From Sipunculus nudus (taxonomy: Eukaryota; Annelida; Sipuncula; Golfingiida; Sipunculidae): a stretch of 64,000 nt of DNA. The notes below the pieces were generated by a model. That model was not told where the DNA came from and ran no database searches. It saw only the letters and a list, made by a program, of their open reading frames with translations. This document shows, one piece after another, positions 10,702 to 22,863 of this stretch. The translations under genes and the position numbers were made by a program. The stretch's first letter is position 1. Every line of letters starts with the position of its first letter. The stretch is from positions 24,796,008 through 24,860,007 of the forward strand of contig CM049313.1 in NCBI GenBank assembly GCA_026874595.1, in the 5' to 3' direction.

Positions 10702-12169
10702 GTTCCGGGGAGACCTACGATTTCGCGACCTATGTTAAGATACTAAAATCAGTGCAGATGCGCCACTCAGTTCGTCATGTCTAGCACGTGCATTTCAATG
10801 TGATTCAGTTTCAATTACATCACAAAAATAGCACATTGACGCAGATTGTCGATGGCAGTGTGATAAAACATGTACTATGGTGACTTACCTGGACAGATGG
10901 TAGGCGTTGTAACAAAATTGATGAAAAACTGGAGCCTGGTGTAGGTATTACTCTGTATTGTGTTTCCGGGGTCTTGACTGTTCAGGGTGACTGATGCCCT
11001 CCCAAGCAAAACCGAATCACACCCCTCGAGAAACAACCACGTGATCCCAGCGCACCGCTTATTATTATTAAGACTGTCTTTATATCCCGTAGAGGGCCGT
11101 TCTCCGAAAGCTCCGGGGGACAAGCTCGTTAGGAAAAACCGTCAGGGGTCTCGACAGTCAATGATTAACTTAATGCCATTTTCCTGGGGAACACGGTGTT
11201 TCTTTTCGACCTACGTAATTGACGACCCTGGACATATAAAAGATATAAGACTTTGCAGAGCTTGATGGACAAAGATCAGTCTAACATGCTTTTAGAATAC
11301 AAATTCAAAAAAATCACCCGAGGGAAAGGTCAAATGACATCGCCTTTGGTGAAGCTCAGTTTCCTTTTACATACTAAAGGCGGCGCCAGTGCAGCACACG
11401 TATATATAACGAGTGAAAGCTAAGGGAATTAAAAGTTTTTTAGCAGGGGTATCTGACAACTTCATTTTGTATTCGACAAGTTTCTCTCTGCCATCGGTAA
11501 TAGTTGATCTGCCACTACTGAAATCCCTGAGCAGTGATGGCAGGCTCGTCATCACGGTCGAGACGCTTTTTAAGCAGACATTGGATCAATAACAGTTGGT
11601 CTATTACTATATCTATTACTATAAGTTTCAATTTCTGATATTTATACTAATACATTTCACCATCTATTACTATTACTTTTACTTGGGTATATATTATATA
11701 ACAAGCATCTATATCGCCATGTTATATGCACAGTTTTCTTATACTGTGTCTGTCATTTATAGCAAGGCCTAACGATACTAGACATCCTAACTATTTCAGC
11801 ATCTTTAATTCTGTTAATTTATATTTTGAAAACTTGATAATCAATATTGTCATAAATTGGTTTATTTGATATTTAATGTAAAGTATATGAAGTACAAGGG
11901 AATACAATTTCCTTGCAAGGGAATAAAATATATCGAATGTTATTATTCAGGCTTAGCATACATTATATTGAAGCATTTATTATACCATACGAATACTCCA
12001 TAGGTTTATGTTCATATAAACGAGATGCCATTATTTATTCAATTGCATCGGACATCTTGTGTGTTTACAAAGAGATGCCAAACTTTACAATATCGGTAGC
12101 ATGCATAGCCTTTATTTCTTATGCATGTCCTTCTTCACTGCAATAACCTCTTTTATCATTTCCCATTTA
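10702..12169. other. Upstream region of gene A, no confirmed gene
   Basis: Holds one strong minus-strand donor (CCAG then GTAAGT at 10883-10888) that could end a 5' untranslated or first exon of gene A spanning roughly 10889-10990. Phase 0 joining to the exon at 7264 is open, but the frame has a stop upstream and no ATG. CTATTACTA simple-sequence patches lie near 11600-11690. Nothing else is recognised. Confidence 0.4.
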
Positions 12170-13309
12170 GGCCATGGGCTAGTGGGGGTCATAGTGCACC
12201 CCCCTTGTGATTTACTTTAATAGGTATTTTCATGTAGCCCTAGGTCTAACAATTCAGAAAATTGATGTTGCCAGCAAAAAAACTGGGATGGAAGATACCT
12301 CCCATGGACTTTTTAATAACGCCTACTTTTACAGCTGGAGGCAGATAATTAGGGGTATGGAAAATCCAATCAACCCTAACTTTGCAACTCTTGGCCAAAA
12401 TATTTCAAATGACCACTTAAAATGTTCGCCTTGTCAAGATCTACCAGTTCATGCAAATGATATGCAAATTTATTTTGTGAAAATGTCACTAGAGGTCAAC
12501 AGGTCACAAACTTTGACCTTTCCCTATAATTTCTCGTATTATCAGGTCTAATTTATCACCAAGACCATATGAAGTTTTTTTTTAATTGAAAATTAATTAA
12601 AATGAAGGTTAACATGTGCTTTTTAATACTTGGAGTCAAAACGTTTGAAAAGAAGTAGTGATTACCCCGCGGTTTGTAAGATATTTCTGCACTTTTACAT
12701 ACTTTTTGTACGTATTGCCGAATGTGCTGAATAGGAGTAAGGCAAAATCTAACAATGGTACTTTGAAATCTTTCATTGAATCTTTGCAAATGACCACCAA
12801 AGATTATATTTGTGTGTTTCTATAAAATGAAACATAAATTATGCAAATATTTTCATCGAAGTGTTTGTTGCAGTCAAAAGTAAACAAAGGTTGACCTCAC
12901 CAACACCATAGCTGTTTGTTACACATATTCGTTATGAAGCGTGCCACGAAATTTTAATATTAAAACAAATGTATGTTACTTTCTTTCTTTCAATTAACAC
13001 ATTTCCAGTTAACATTCATCCTAATTTTTACCAGTTTGTATCTTATTTTATGACAGTAACATATGTTCTTAGATAGTTGTCACTGGTTCATTGATCTCTG
13101 TTAACAGCAAATCCCTAATTTAAATTTGACTACTAACAGCCAATCTATTATTTGTTGCATAAATACATGTACTCTTATATCACATATATCAATTTCTATT
13201 ACTAGTAGAGAATATATTAGTTATTATAATTCACGTAATAATTGATAATTAATTCTCTGAATAAATAAAGGATCTGTTTTTGTGACACAAATCAATTATA
13301 TGTCTCCCC

Positions 13310-14280
13310 TCACTACGAGCCTAACTTTCCCAAATTTGAGGGAAAAAATGGACCCCTTCAAAAGTTTGGTGTTAACTTAAATCCTGCATTTCTAAAGATT
13401 TTACCTTGTATGATGATGATCAAATTTACCAAGTTATGATCTGATCTGAGATTTTATTTTTTATTCTGATTGATTTAACCTTGAAGATTCAGGTCAAGGT
13501 CACCAGTTTTCGAGCTCCTCAAGAAACTCTATTAATAAATAGTGTTTCAAATTTGAGGGAAAATATGTGACACTTCAAAAGGTATCGGATTCACAATTTT
13601 TATTTTCATCCAATATAACCTTGATGATGGTCAAGGTCACCAGATTTTTAACTGGTCCGAGATACAGGTAGAGACATTTCAGAAGTTGAATTTCATAAAA
13701 ATATATCAAGTGATTCAAAAGTTATAGCGTTCAAAATAATTTCTATTCTTGCTGATTTGACCTTGAATATCCAGATCAAGGTCACCAGTTATCAAGCTCC
13801 TCAAGGGAATTAATTAAAACATTGGTGTTTCAAATTTGAGGGGAAAATATGGGCTATTTCTAAAGTTATCGGGTTCACAAATAATTGTTTTAGCCAATTT
13901 ACCATGATGTTGAAGGTCAAGGTCACCAGTTTTCGAACTTGTCCGAGATTTTGGCAGAGACATTTCACAAGTCAAATTCAATGAAAATATATTGGGTGGT
14001 TCAAAAGTAATAATGTTCACAAATACTTTCTATTTTGACTGATTTGACCTTGAAGATCCAGGTCAAGGTCACCAGGTTTCAATCTCCTTAAGGAACTTGA
14101 TTTAAACAATAAGCGTTTCAAATATGAGGAAAAAATATACAATACTTAACAATTTATGGGGGATAATGAAAGATAAGGTCACCGGTTTTCGAACTCCTCC
14201 AAGATTTTGGTAGAAACAATTTAAATTTTAAATTTCATGAAAAATTGATGAATCGTTCCAATGTTATCACGCTAACAAAA
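13310..14280. repeat. About 285-bp tandem repeats inside the left foldback arm
   Basis: About 3.4 diverged units with period about 285 bp, marked by the recurring TCAAGGTCACCAG (about 13493, 13778, 14063, with half-unit copies near 13632 and 13917). The matching part of the right arm is only about 60 bp long, so the repeats are confined to the left arm. Confidence 0.75.
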
Positions 14281-14464
14281 TATGACACAGACGATGACGA
14301 TAGTATGATAATTGTGTTAATTGATTAAAATTGCAATTTTAGAAATGAAGCGATCTTTTTATTTATGGCCCAGGGAATAAGCTCACAAAAGTGTGACTCC
14401 TTGGACAATTAATCTTATTCTGATAGCTGAACGCTCTTAAGAGGGGGTGTGTTACGGGTTTACA

Positions 14465-14565
14465 TAAAAGCCGACCGAACTGTCTCACTAGTGAAGCTTG
14501 CTTTTCTAGCGAAGCGATTGGAACGCCGGGCCACCGACATGGGTTCGAATCCCGGATCGGCCCTG
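14465..14565 (+). other. tRNA-like pol III promoter remnant
   Basis: A-box-like TAGCGAAGCGATTGG near 14506 and a perfect B-box GGTTCGAATCCCGG near 14542-14556. The sequence around it (CGACCGAAC ... GATCGGCC) is partly self-complementary. It does not fold as a full tRNA gene by eye, and its class as SINE head or tRNA relic is uncertain. Confidence 0.4.
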
Positions 14566-16692
14566 AATTATCCCCTGAAAAATTTGTCTTCGTAACAGTA
14601 TTCGAGCAACTGCATATTCCATTGAAAAATACAGAAACACTGCCAGTGGGGTTGCCAGTCAGTCAGACTACCACAGACAGTATGTAGATAGGCAAAAGGG
14701 ACAGTCAGATAGACCTACACAAAGCTTCTCAGGCAGTCACTGATATCTGATTTGATTTTGACTAGCTCTGGTGGCAAACCATTTTTCCAACACCTGGTTA
14801 TGACTGTAGTTGTTCATCTGTCATGGTCTTTCTGACTCACCTGCTCTCTAAAGGCCAGCCTGTTTGATATATTTATTATTTATCTGTTGTGTTGTCTCCT
14901 AGACGACTAGTTAGCTAGTTCTCTGGAACGATATATACCTGATAGTCAGATTGATGATTAAAGCTCTGGCTCTTGCATTTATGTATCGTTGAACAAAGGG
15001 GACGCCGTCTTGTGGATTACCAGTCTGGTAGTCAGAAAATAACTGACCACCTGTCGACCAGAAACATTGGTATAAAGACAGCTGGACTACCAGAGTGTTA
15101 GCTAATTAATCAAACAGACTGAACACCGCTAGAGCTATAGTCATCAATCTGACTATCAGGCAAATATCCTCCCAGAGATATAACTGGTCTGACTGTCGAT
15201 AGCTGGTCTGACTGTCGTATCTGACTATCTACTGACTATGTGTATTAATCTGACTTACTGCCAATCCAAATGGCAGTGTTTCTGTATTTTTATGGACTAT
15301 GCAGTTGTTCGAATACTAAAAACACAAACTGTCTGTCAGTCAGATATTTAGTCAGAGAGATAGACATTAAATCAAACAGAAAGTATGATGTACCGCAGGA
15401 GAGAGAGTCATTTGATCAGAGTCAAAATGAGAAACAGGTGTACCGGTTAGATAGTGAGCCAGCCTGTCAGAGAGTTTTTTCGTTCAAGATGATAGACAAT
15501 AGACATGACAAGCCAACGAATAGACTTACAGACAGTCATAAGTTAAACCAAATGACTGACAGAGGTCCATATATAAAATAAACTAGACTATCAAAGTCCG
15601 CCAAAATGTACGGAGGCAGGCCATTAATGTATAAGTATAAAAGATCGCTTCATTAATAAAACTGCAATTATCACAATTATTATACTATGACGAACTCAGT
15701 AATAAATCCAGGTGAGATATAATATTAATCATATGTAATTAATGAGAGATTTAATTATCAATTATAATATGAAATATAATAACATATATTGTATACTAGT
15801 GATAGAAATGGATATATGTGATATAAGCGTATTTCCCCCCCCCCCCCCCCCAATAATATTTTGGCTGTTACTAGTCAAATTAAGGGTTTTGCTGTTAGCA
15901 GAGATCAATGAACCAGTGACAAATATCTAAGAACATATAACTGTCATGATATATGATACAAACCGGTAAGAATTAGGATAAATGTTAACTGGAAATGTGT
16001 TAATTGAAAGATAGAAAGAAATATACATTTGTTTCAATATTAAAATTTCATGGCACGCTTCATAACGAATATGTGTAACAAACAGCTATGGTGTTGGTGA
16101 GGTCAACCTTTGTTTACTTTTGACCCCAACAAACGCTTCGATGAAAATATTTGCATGATTTTTGTTTCATTTTATAGAAACACACAAATATAATCTTTCG
16201 TGGTCATTTGCAAAGGTTCAATGAAAGATTTCAAAGTACCACTTGTTAGATTTGCCTTACTCCTATTCGGCACATCCAGCAATACGTACAAAAAGTATCT
16301 AAAAGTGCAGAAATATCTTACAAACCGCGGGGTAATCACTACTTCTTTTCAAACTTTTTGTTTGTGACCTTTTGACCTCTAGTGACCTTTTCACAAAATA
16401 AATTTGCATATCATTTGCATGAACAGGTATATCTTGACAAGGCAAGTGGTCATTTGAAATATTTTGGTCAAGAGTTGCAAAGTTAGGTTTGTTTGGATTT
16501 TCCATACCCCTAATTATCTGCCTCCAGCTGTAAAAGTAGGCGTTATTAAAAAGTCCATGGGAGGGATCTTCCATCCCAGTTTTTTTGCTGGCAACATCAA
16601 TTTTCTGAATTGTTAGACCTGGGGCTACATGAAAATACCCATTAAAGTAAATCACAAGGGGGTGCACTATGACCCCCACTAGCCCATGGCCT

Positions 16693-17520
16693 ATGTTAAT
16701 TGAAAGAAAGAAAGTAACATACATTTGTTTTAATATTAAAATTTCGTGGCACGCTTCATAACGAATATGTGTAACAAACAGCTATGGTGTTGGTGAGGTC
16801 AACCTTTGTTTACTTTTGACTGCAACAAACGCTTCAATGAAAATATTTGCATAATTTATGTTTCATTTTATAGAAACACACAAATATAATCTTTGGCGGT
16901 CATTTGCAAAGATTCAATGAAAGATTTCAAAGTACCATTGTTAGATTTTGCCTTACTCCTATTCAGCACATTCGGCAATACGTACATAAAGTATGTAAAA
17001 GTGCAGAAATATCTTACAAACCGTGGGGTAATCACTACTTCTTTTCAAACATTTTGACTCCAAGTATTAAAAGCACATGTAAACCTTCATTTTAATTAAT
17101 TTTCAATTAAAAAAAACTACATATGGTCTTGGCGATAAATTAGACCTGATAAAACGAGAAATTATAGGGAAAGGTCAAAGTTTGTGACCTTTTGACCTCT
17201 AGTGACCTTTTCACAAAATAAATTTGCATATCATTTGCATGAACTGGTAGATCTTGACAAGGCGAACATTTTAAGTGGTCATTTGAAATATTTTGGTCAA
17301 GAGTTACAAAGTTAGGGTTGTTTGGATTTTCCATACCCCTAATTATCTGCCTCCAGCTGTAAAAGTAGGCGTTATTAAAAAGTCCATGGGAGGCATCTTC
17401 CATCCCGTTTTTTTGCTGGCAACATCAATTTTCTGAATTGTTAGACCTAGGGCTACATGAAAATACCTATTAAAGTAAATCACAAGGGGGGTGCACAATG
17501 ACCCCCACTAGCCCATGGCC
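16693..17520. repeat. Outer copy of duplicated right-arm end
   Basis: The terminal part of the right foldback arm is present twice in tandem. The inner copy, about 15990-16692, ends with the same GGCCATGGGCTAG terminus (inverted) as the outer one. The inner copy lacks roughly 120 bp present in the outer copy and the left arm, with the junction near 16360. Confidence 0.75.
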
Positions 17521-19159
17521 TAATTCTTCAGATGTAAGAAATGTTCTTAGTCTGTCAATATGAACTGATGAACGTTTCGGGTCTGTTCTGTGTCCGGTTC
17601 AACAATATGATATGTATTTCTCGTGTGTGTGTTTCTGCAATCTGCATTATGAAAATGCTAACTGGCTGGTGACAACAGGTCTACCAAGGCATAGGGTTTC
17701 ATGGTTGTGAGATAAGACGAACATGTCACAATAATCTGTGAACAATTTGTCTGTCTCTTAACAGCAAACATGCATATTTAACAGAAGTTTAAAGGTTTGC
17801 CTACTCATTCTTTCTCTGCCCATAAACTTCTCATCTGAGAGGCTTCAACTACTCAATACGATGAGTTTAGCTGGAACTCTACTCAGAGACTCATCATGCC
17901 ACACACCAGGAGTGCCAGTTTCCAGTCTGTAACTTGATCGTTTTCGCCAAAATGCAAATCTGATTGAGGGAGGTTCTTGACATCTGATCGCTGTAAATCT
18001 GAAGAGCCGTGTACTATTAAATGAAGTAAGTCTGTTTAGAATTTATCACATATTAACATTAAAATACCAATATCTAACCCTGTTTTGATACCTTGTAAGT
18101 TTGCCGAGTTAATTTTGATATAAGAGTAAAGCATCTACCATAAACGAATTAATAACCTACATAACAACCTAATAACCTAATTTATGGTAAAAAATATATC
18201 GCAATGGAATCGTGTACCCCATGCCAATAGGGAACTTTGACTTTACTTTGTATTGTTTATGTTAGTGGCTGGGACCGCCAAATTTCCCAGTTCTTGTTCC
18301 TCTATATGTACACATTAGTAGACGCTTTTATTTATTGTGATATGTTTTGTACACAGCATAAAACAGTATCAGCTGAGAATTTAACCAGCGGTATCAAGCC
18401 AAAGGTCACATACATACCGCGAGCTGATGTAAACAGTAAGTCGGTGTGTTTATGTGTGGGAGTATAAGTTAAATATATTCATATACACACACACATATAT
18501 ATACTATGTGCCTCAATACTTGTCATTGTGTCAGTAAAACGTCAATATTATCTTATTACTAATACATGTATTTAAAAGTGTGTCTCTATACAGATTCAGC
18601 TATTTTACATCGTTCCATAATGGCCTACGATATGCAAATTCATCAATAACAAGGCTGGTACTGAACAGGAGCGGTGGCAGCAGACCCATGCGTGTAAAGT
18701 TTCTCAACGAAAAATTCTAAATGCTAAAATATATTATGCATGTTATGACCTGCACAGATGAAGTATTATTTGTTTATCTTACTTGAAATAAATCTAACTT
18801 CCCTAATATCTTATTATTGGTATTATTTTAATTATACTATTTATGTTACATAGAGCTTCCCCCTCAGAGTATTTTAATATATAACTAGGATTGAATCTTG
18901 TTCCTGTGAGATTGGTTTAGTAGTTATTTTTGTGCAACCCTGCACAAATAATAAACGGAAAGCCAACAGATAAACAGGCATGAGTTAAATAAAACCTTGC
19001 CTGAGGTAAAACAATTGTCAGATACAAAGTATAATCCTTTATAATAAAATAAAACTGCTCAATATGAGTAGATGAGTAGCTTATTTGTTGCAAACTGATT
19101 ACATTGATGACTTTTCATGTACGAAACTACTTAAGTTGTGTAGTTTTCCTTGTAAAACT
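17521..19159. other. Sequence between foldback element and satellite
   Basis: AT-rich, with a short CA/TA microsatellite near 18483-18503. No coding exon or transposon recognised. Confidence 0.5.
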
Positions 19160-21263
19160 TCTACAGGACACTAAATGACAATGTTTTGAAGATAACAGGC
19201 TACAGAGCACTAGATGATAGTGTTTTGTATATTAAAGGCTACAGGACATTAGATAACAGTGTGTTGTATATTGCAGGTTACAGGGCACTAGATGATAGTG
19301 TTTTGTATAATACAGGCTACAGAACACTAGATGATAGTGTTTTGTATAATACAGGCTACAGGAATGTAAATGACAGTGTGTAGTATATTACAGGTTACAG
19401 GACACTATATGATAGTGTTTTCTATAATACAGGCTACAGAACACTAAATTATAATGTTTTGTATAATACAGGCTACAGGACAGTAGATGACAGTGTTTGT
19501 ACAATATAGGCTACAGGACACTAGATGTCAATGTCTAGTATATTACAGGTTACAGGACACTAGATGACAGTGTTTTGTATAATACAGGCTACAGGACAAT
19601 AGATGATAATGTGTTGTATATTACAGGCTACAGGAAAGTAGATGACAGTATGTTGTATAATACAGGCTACAGGACAATAGATGATAATGTGTTGTATATT
19701 ACAGGTTACAGGACACTAGATGACAGTGTTTTGTATAATACAGGCTACAGGACAATAGATGATAATGTGTTGTATATTACAGGCTACAGGACACTAGATG
19801 ACAGTGTTTTGTATATTACAGGTTACAGGACACTAGATGACAGTGTTTTGTAAATAAAAGGCTACAGGACACTAGGTGACAGTGTGTTGTATATTACAGG
19901 TTACAGGACACTAGATGACAGTAGTTTGGATATAACAGGCTACAGGACAGTAGTTCACAGTGTTTCGAATTTACAGACTACAGGACACTAGATGACGAGG
20001 TGTGGTGAATAACAGGCTACAGGACCCTGGATGTCAGTGTTCTGTACATCACATGTTACTACAGGACAGTAGATGACAGTGCTTTGTATAATACAGACTA
20101 CAGGATATTAGATGACAGTGTGTTGAATATTACAGGCTACAGGACACTTGATGACAGTGTTTTGTATATTACAGGCTTCAGGACACTAGATGACAGTGTT
20201 TGTACAATACAGGCTACAGGAAACTAGATGACATTGTGTTGTATGTTACAGGTTACAGGACATTAGATGATAGTGTTTTGTTTATTACAGGTTACAGGAC
20301 ACTAGATGACAGTGTGATGTATAATACAGGGTACAGAACACTAGATGATAGTGTTTTATATAATACAGGCTACAGGGCACTAGATGACAGTGTGTTGTAT
20401 AATACAGGCTACAGGACACTAGATGACAGTGTGTTGTATATTACAGGCTACAGGACAGTAGATGACAGTGTGTTGAATATTACAGGCTACAGGACACTAG
20501 ATGACAGTGTGTTGTATATTACAGGCTACAGGACAGTAGATGACAGTGTGTTGTATAATACAGGGTACAGGACACTAGATGACAGTGTGTTGTACATTAC
20601 AGGCTACAGGGCACTAGATGACAGTGTGTTGTATATCACAGGTTACAGGACACTAGATAAGAGTGTGTTGTATATTACAGGCTACAGGACACTAGATGAC
20701 AGTGTTTGTACAATACAGGCTACAGGAAACTAGATGACAGTGTTGTATAATACAGACTACAGGACACTATATGACAGTGTTTTGTAAATTACAGGTTACA
20801 GGACACTAGGTGACAGTGTTTTGTAAATAAAAGGCTAAAGGACACCAGGTGACAGGTTGTTGTATATTACAGGACACAGGGCACAAGATGACAAGTTGTG
20901 TAGTTTTCCCTGTAGAACTACTGCAGGACAATAGATGACAATGTTTTGTATATAACAGGCTACATAACACTAGATGATAGTTTTTTTTTGTATAATACAG
21001 GCTACAGAACACTAGATGACACTGTTTTGTATAATACAGGCTACAGGACACAAGATGATAGTGTGTTGAATATTACAGGCCACAGGACACGTGATGACAG
21101 TGTTTTGTATATAACAGGCTACATAACACCAGATGATAGTGTTTTGTATAATACAGGCCTCTGGAAATTGGATGACAGTGTGTTGTATATTACAGGTAAC
21201 AGGACACTAGATAAAAGTGTATTTGTATATTACAGGTTACAGGACAGTAGAGGACAGTGTGTG

Positions 21264-21441
21264 TGTGATATCCTTGTTTAATATTATTTGGTGTTATTAC
21301 CATAATACGGTAATCTTTAGTCTTTACGGCCGGAAGTGGTAATCCGGCATGTGTAGCTTTGGTATCCAGCGGGCCGCCATTAAAGCTTGAATACAAGTCA
21401 CTGAGTTGTGATTTTATGGACGTATCATGAGAGATATGACA
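21264..21441 (+). repeat. 5' LTR (178 bp)
   Basis: Begins TGTGATATCC and ends GAGATATGACA (TG...CA). It differs from the 3' LTR at 5 of 178 positions by my manual comparison, which suggests a fairly recent but not new insertion. Confidence 0.93.
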
Positions 21442-22488
21442 CTGGCGACGAGCTGAACGGGAACTTTATTGTCAATATGGATAATCTGCCAGTATTTCTT
21501 TCACAGTTTGGATTCCCAAAGACAATCAAAACAGATAATGGTGCTCCATTTAATTCAGAACAGTTTCGACAATTTGCTGAATACAGTGGATTCCAGCACA
21601 GACGCATTACTCCGAGATGGCCGCGAGCCAATGCTCAAGCCGAGTCTTTCAACAAACACTTAATGAAGTTCATTAGAGCAGCCCGTGTTGAACAAACAAA
21701 CTGGAAACGCGAATTATTTCGGTTCGCGCGTCGATACAGAGCTACACCACATCCTTCTACAGGATTTGCCCCAAACAAACTTTTATTCGCTCATGAACCT
21801 CAGACACGTTTACCTCAAATAGAGCCACAGCAACCGGACTCGACAACAGATAAGCAGGCAAAAACAAATGATGCACAGGCTAAAGCCAGAATGAAAGCTT
21901 ATGCGGACTTTATATAATCATGCAAAACCTTGTAACATATCTGTTGGTGACCATGTCTATGTACGCAATGACACCAAGCAAAACAAGCTGTCCACACCTT
22001 TCAACACACAACACTACGTGGTCACTGCAAAGAAAGGCAGTATGATAACTGCAACCTCAGGGACTCGTCATGTCACTCGAAACTCCTCCCAGTTCAAAAA
22101 GACACTCTGTCCATCGAATGATATGTTTTCTGATACTGAGTTGGAGGAGGACGGCAATACAAGTCAAAACAGTCAACGCAGTGTTGATGACAGTAATCTC
22201 TGTGAAACTGAAAACACAAGTCCGAGTTCTGTAGCTGCCTACAGACAAACCCATGCAACCCCTAGCACATCACTGCCAGGAACCCCACCAACAAATACTC
22301 CAGTTGCCTTGTACAGTTCAGGTGCGCCTCAGCAGCCAGAAATATCCCCAGCAACATCAGATCCTGCTGTGAGGAAAACAACCAGAAAACGACACCCCCC
22401 CCTGAATATTTTAGAGACTATGTGCTTCGTTAATATCATTCTCTGCACAAAGATTAACTTGCATGTCAATCAAACATTTTGGACATGA
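21442..22488 (+). pseudogene. Ty3/gypsy integrase fragment, frameshifted
   Basis: The first frame (to about 21915) holds the second aspartate and the glutamate of the integrase DDE triad in the contexts IKTDNGAPFNS and RANAQAESFNKHL; the part with the first aspartate is deleted. Near 21905-21915 the frame ends and continues in another frame with VGDHVYVRNDTKQNKLSTPF and a following TRNSSQFKK, the C-terminal chromatin-side domain usual for this clade. A low-complexity S/T/P-rich tail ends in a basic TTRKRHPPLN stretch. It is not functional. Confidence 0.9.
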
Positions 22489-22685
22489 AAGACTGAGCAT
22501 TCTGTCGCATACTAACAGTTTCATAAGCTCTGTATACGTTTATCATTTACAGTAATTATATTTTAATTTATAACCAGCACAGTAATATTTTAAACAGATA
22601 ATGCAACAAATATGATCACCAAGACATTACAATCTTTACTTTCTAATCATCATGTAGGGATACAAACCTCTAAGGTGATGAGGGA

Positions 22686-22863
22686 TGTGATATCCTTGTT
22701 TAATATTATTTGGTGTTATTACCATAATACGGTAATCTTAAGTCTTAACGGCCGGAAGTGGTAATCTGGCATGTGTAGTTTTGGTATCCAGCGGGCCGCC
22801 ATTAAAGCTTGAATACAAGTCACTGAGTTGTGATTTTATTGACGTATCATGAGAGATATGACA
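22686..22863 (+). repeat. 3' LTR (178 bp)
   Basis: Same termini and length as the 5' LTR. It is followed immediately by GTGTG and resumption of the satellite. Confidence 0.93.

Larger units (their letters stand above)
12170..17520. mobile_element. 5.35-kb foldback element with long inverted arms
   Basis: The ends are perfect inverted repeats starting GGCCATGGGCTAGTGGGGGT, flanked by TA on both sides (12168-12169, 17521-17522). Inverted matches continue inward: 12600-12980 with 16700-17100, 13178-13260 with 15749-15828, 14290-14380 with 15610-15690, 14597-14660 with 15250-15320, and 14937-14970 with 15133-15168. The whole unit is therefore a decayed palindrome centred near 15050. No transposase was found in it. 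The TA duplication would suit a Tc1/mariner-mobilised foldback, but the class is unassigned. Confidence 0.8.
21264..22863 (+). mobile_element. Internally deleted Ty3/gypsy-type LTR element inserted in the satellite
   Basis: 1600 bp with two 178-bp LTRs, flanked by the 5-bp target duplication GTGTG (21259-21263 and 22864-22868). Removing it restores a normal 39-bp satellite unit. The interior (1244 bp) retains only the integrase C-terminal half; gag, protease, RT and RNase H are absent. TGGCGACGAG just after the 5' LTR is a plausible primer-binding site. A weak purine-rich AGGTGATGAGGGA precedes the 3' LTR. Confidence 0.93.

Noticed and set aside
10875-11123. 82-residue minus-strand ORF as a coding first exon of gene A
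   Set aside because: The donor is good, but the ORF's frame would meet a stop when joined to the exon at 7264. Only a non-coding or different-frame exon is possible.
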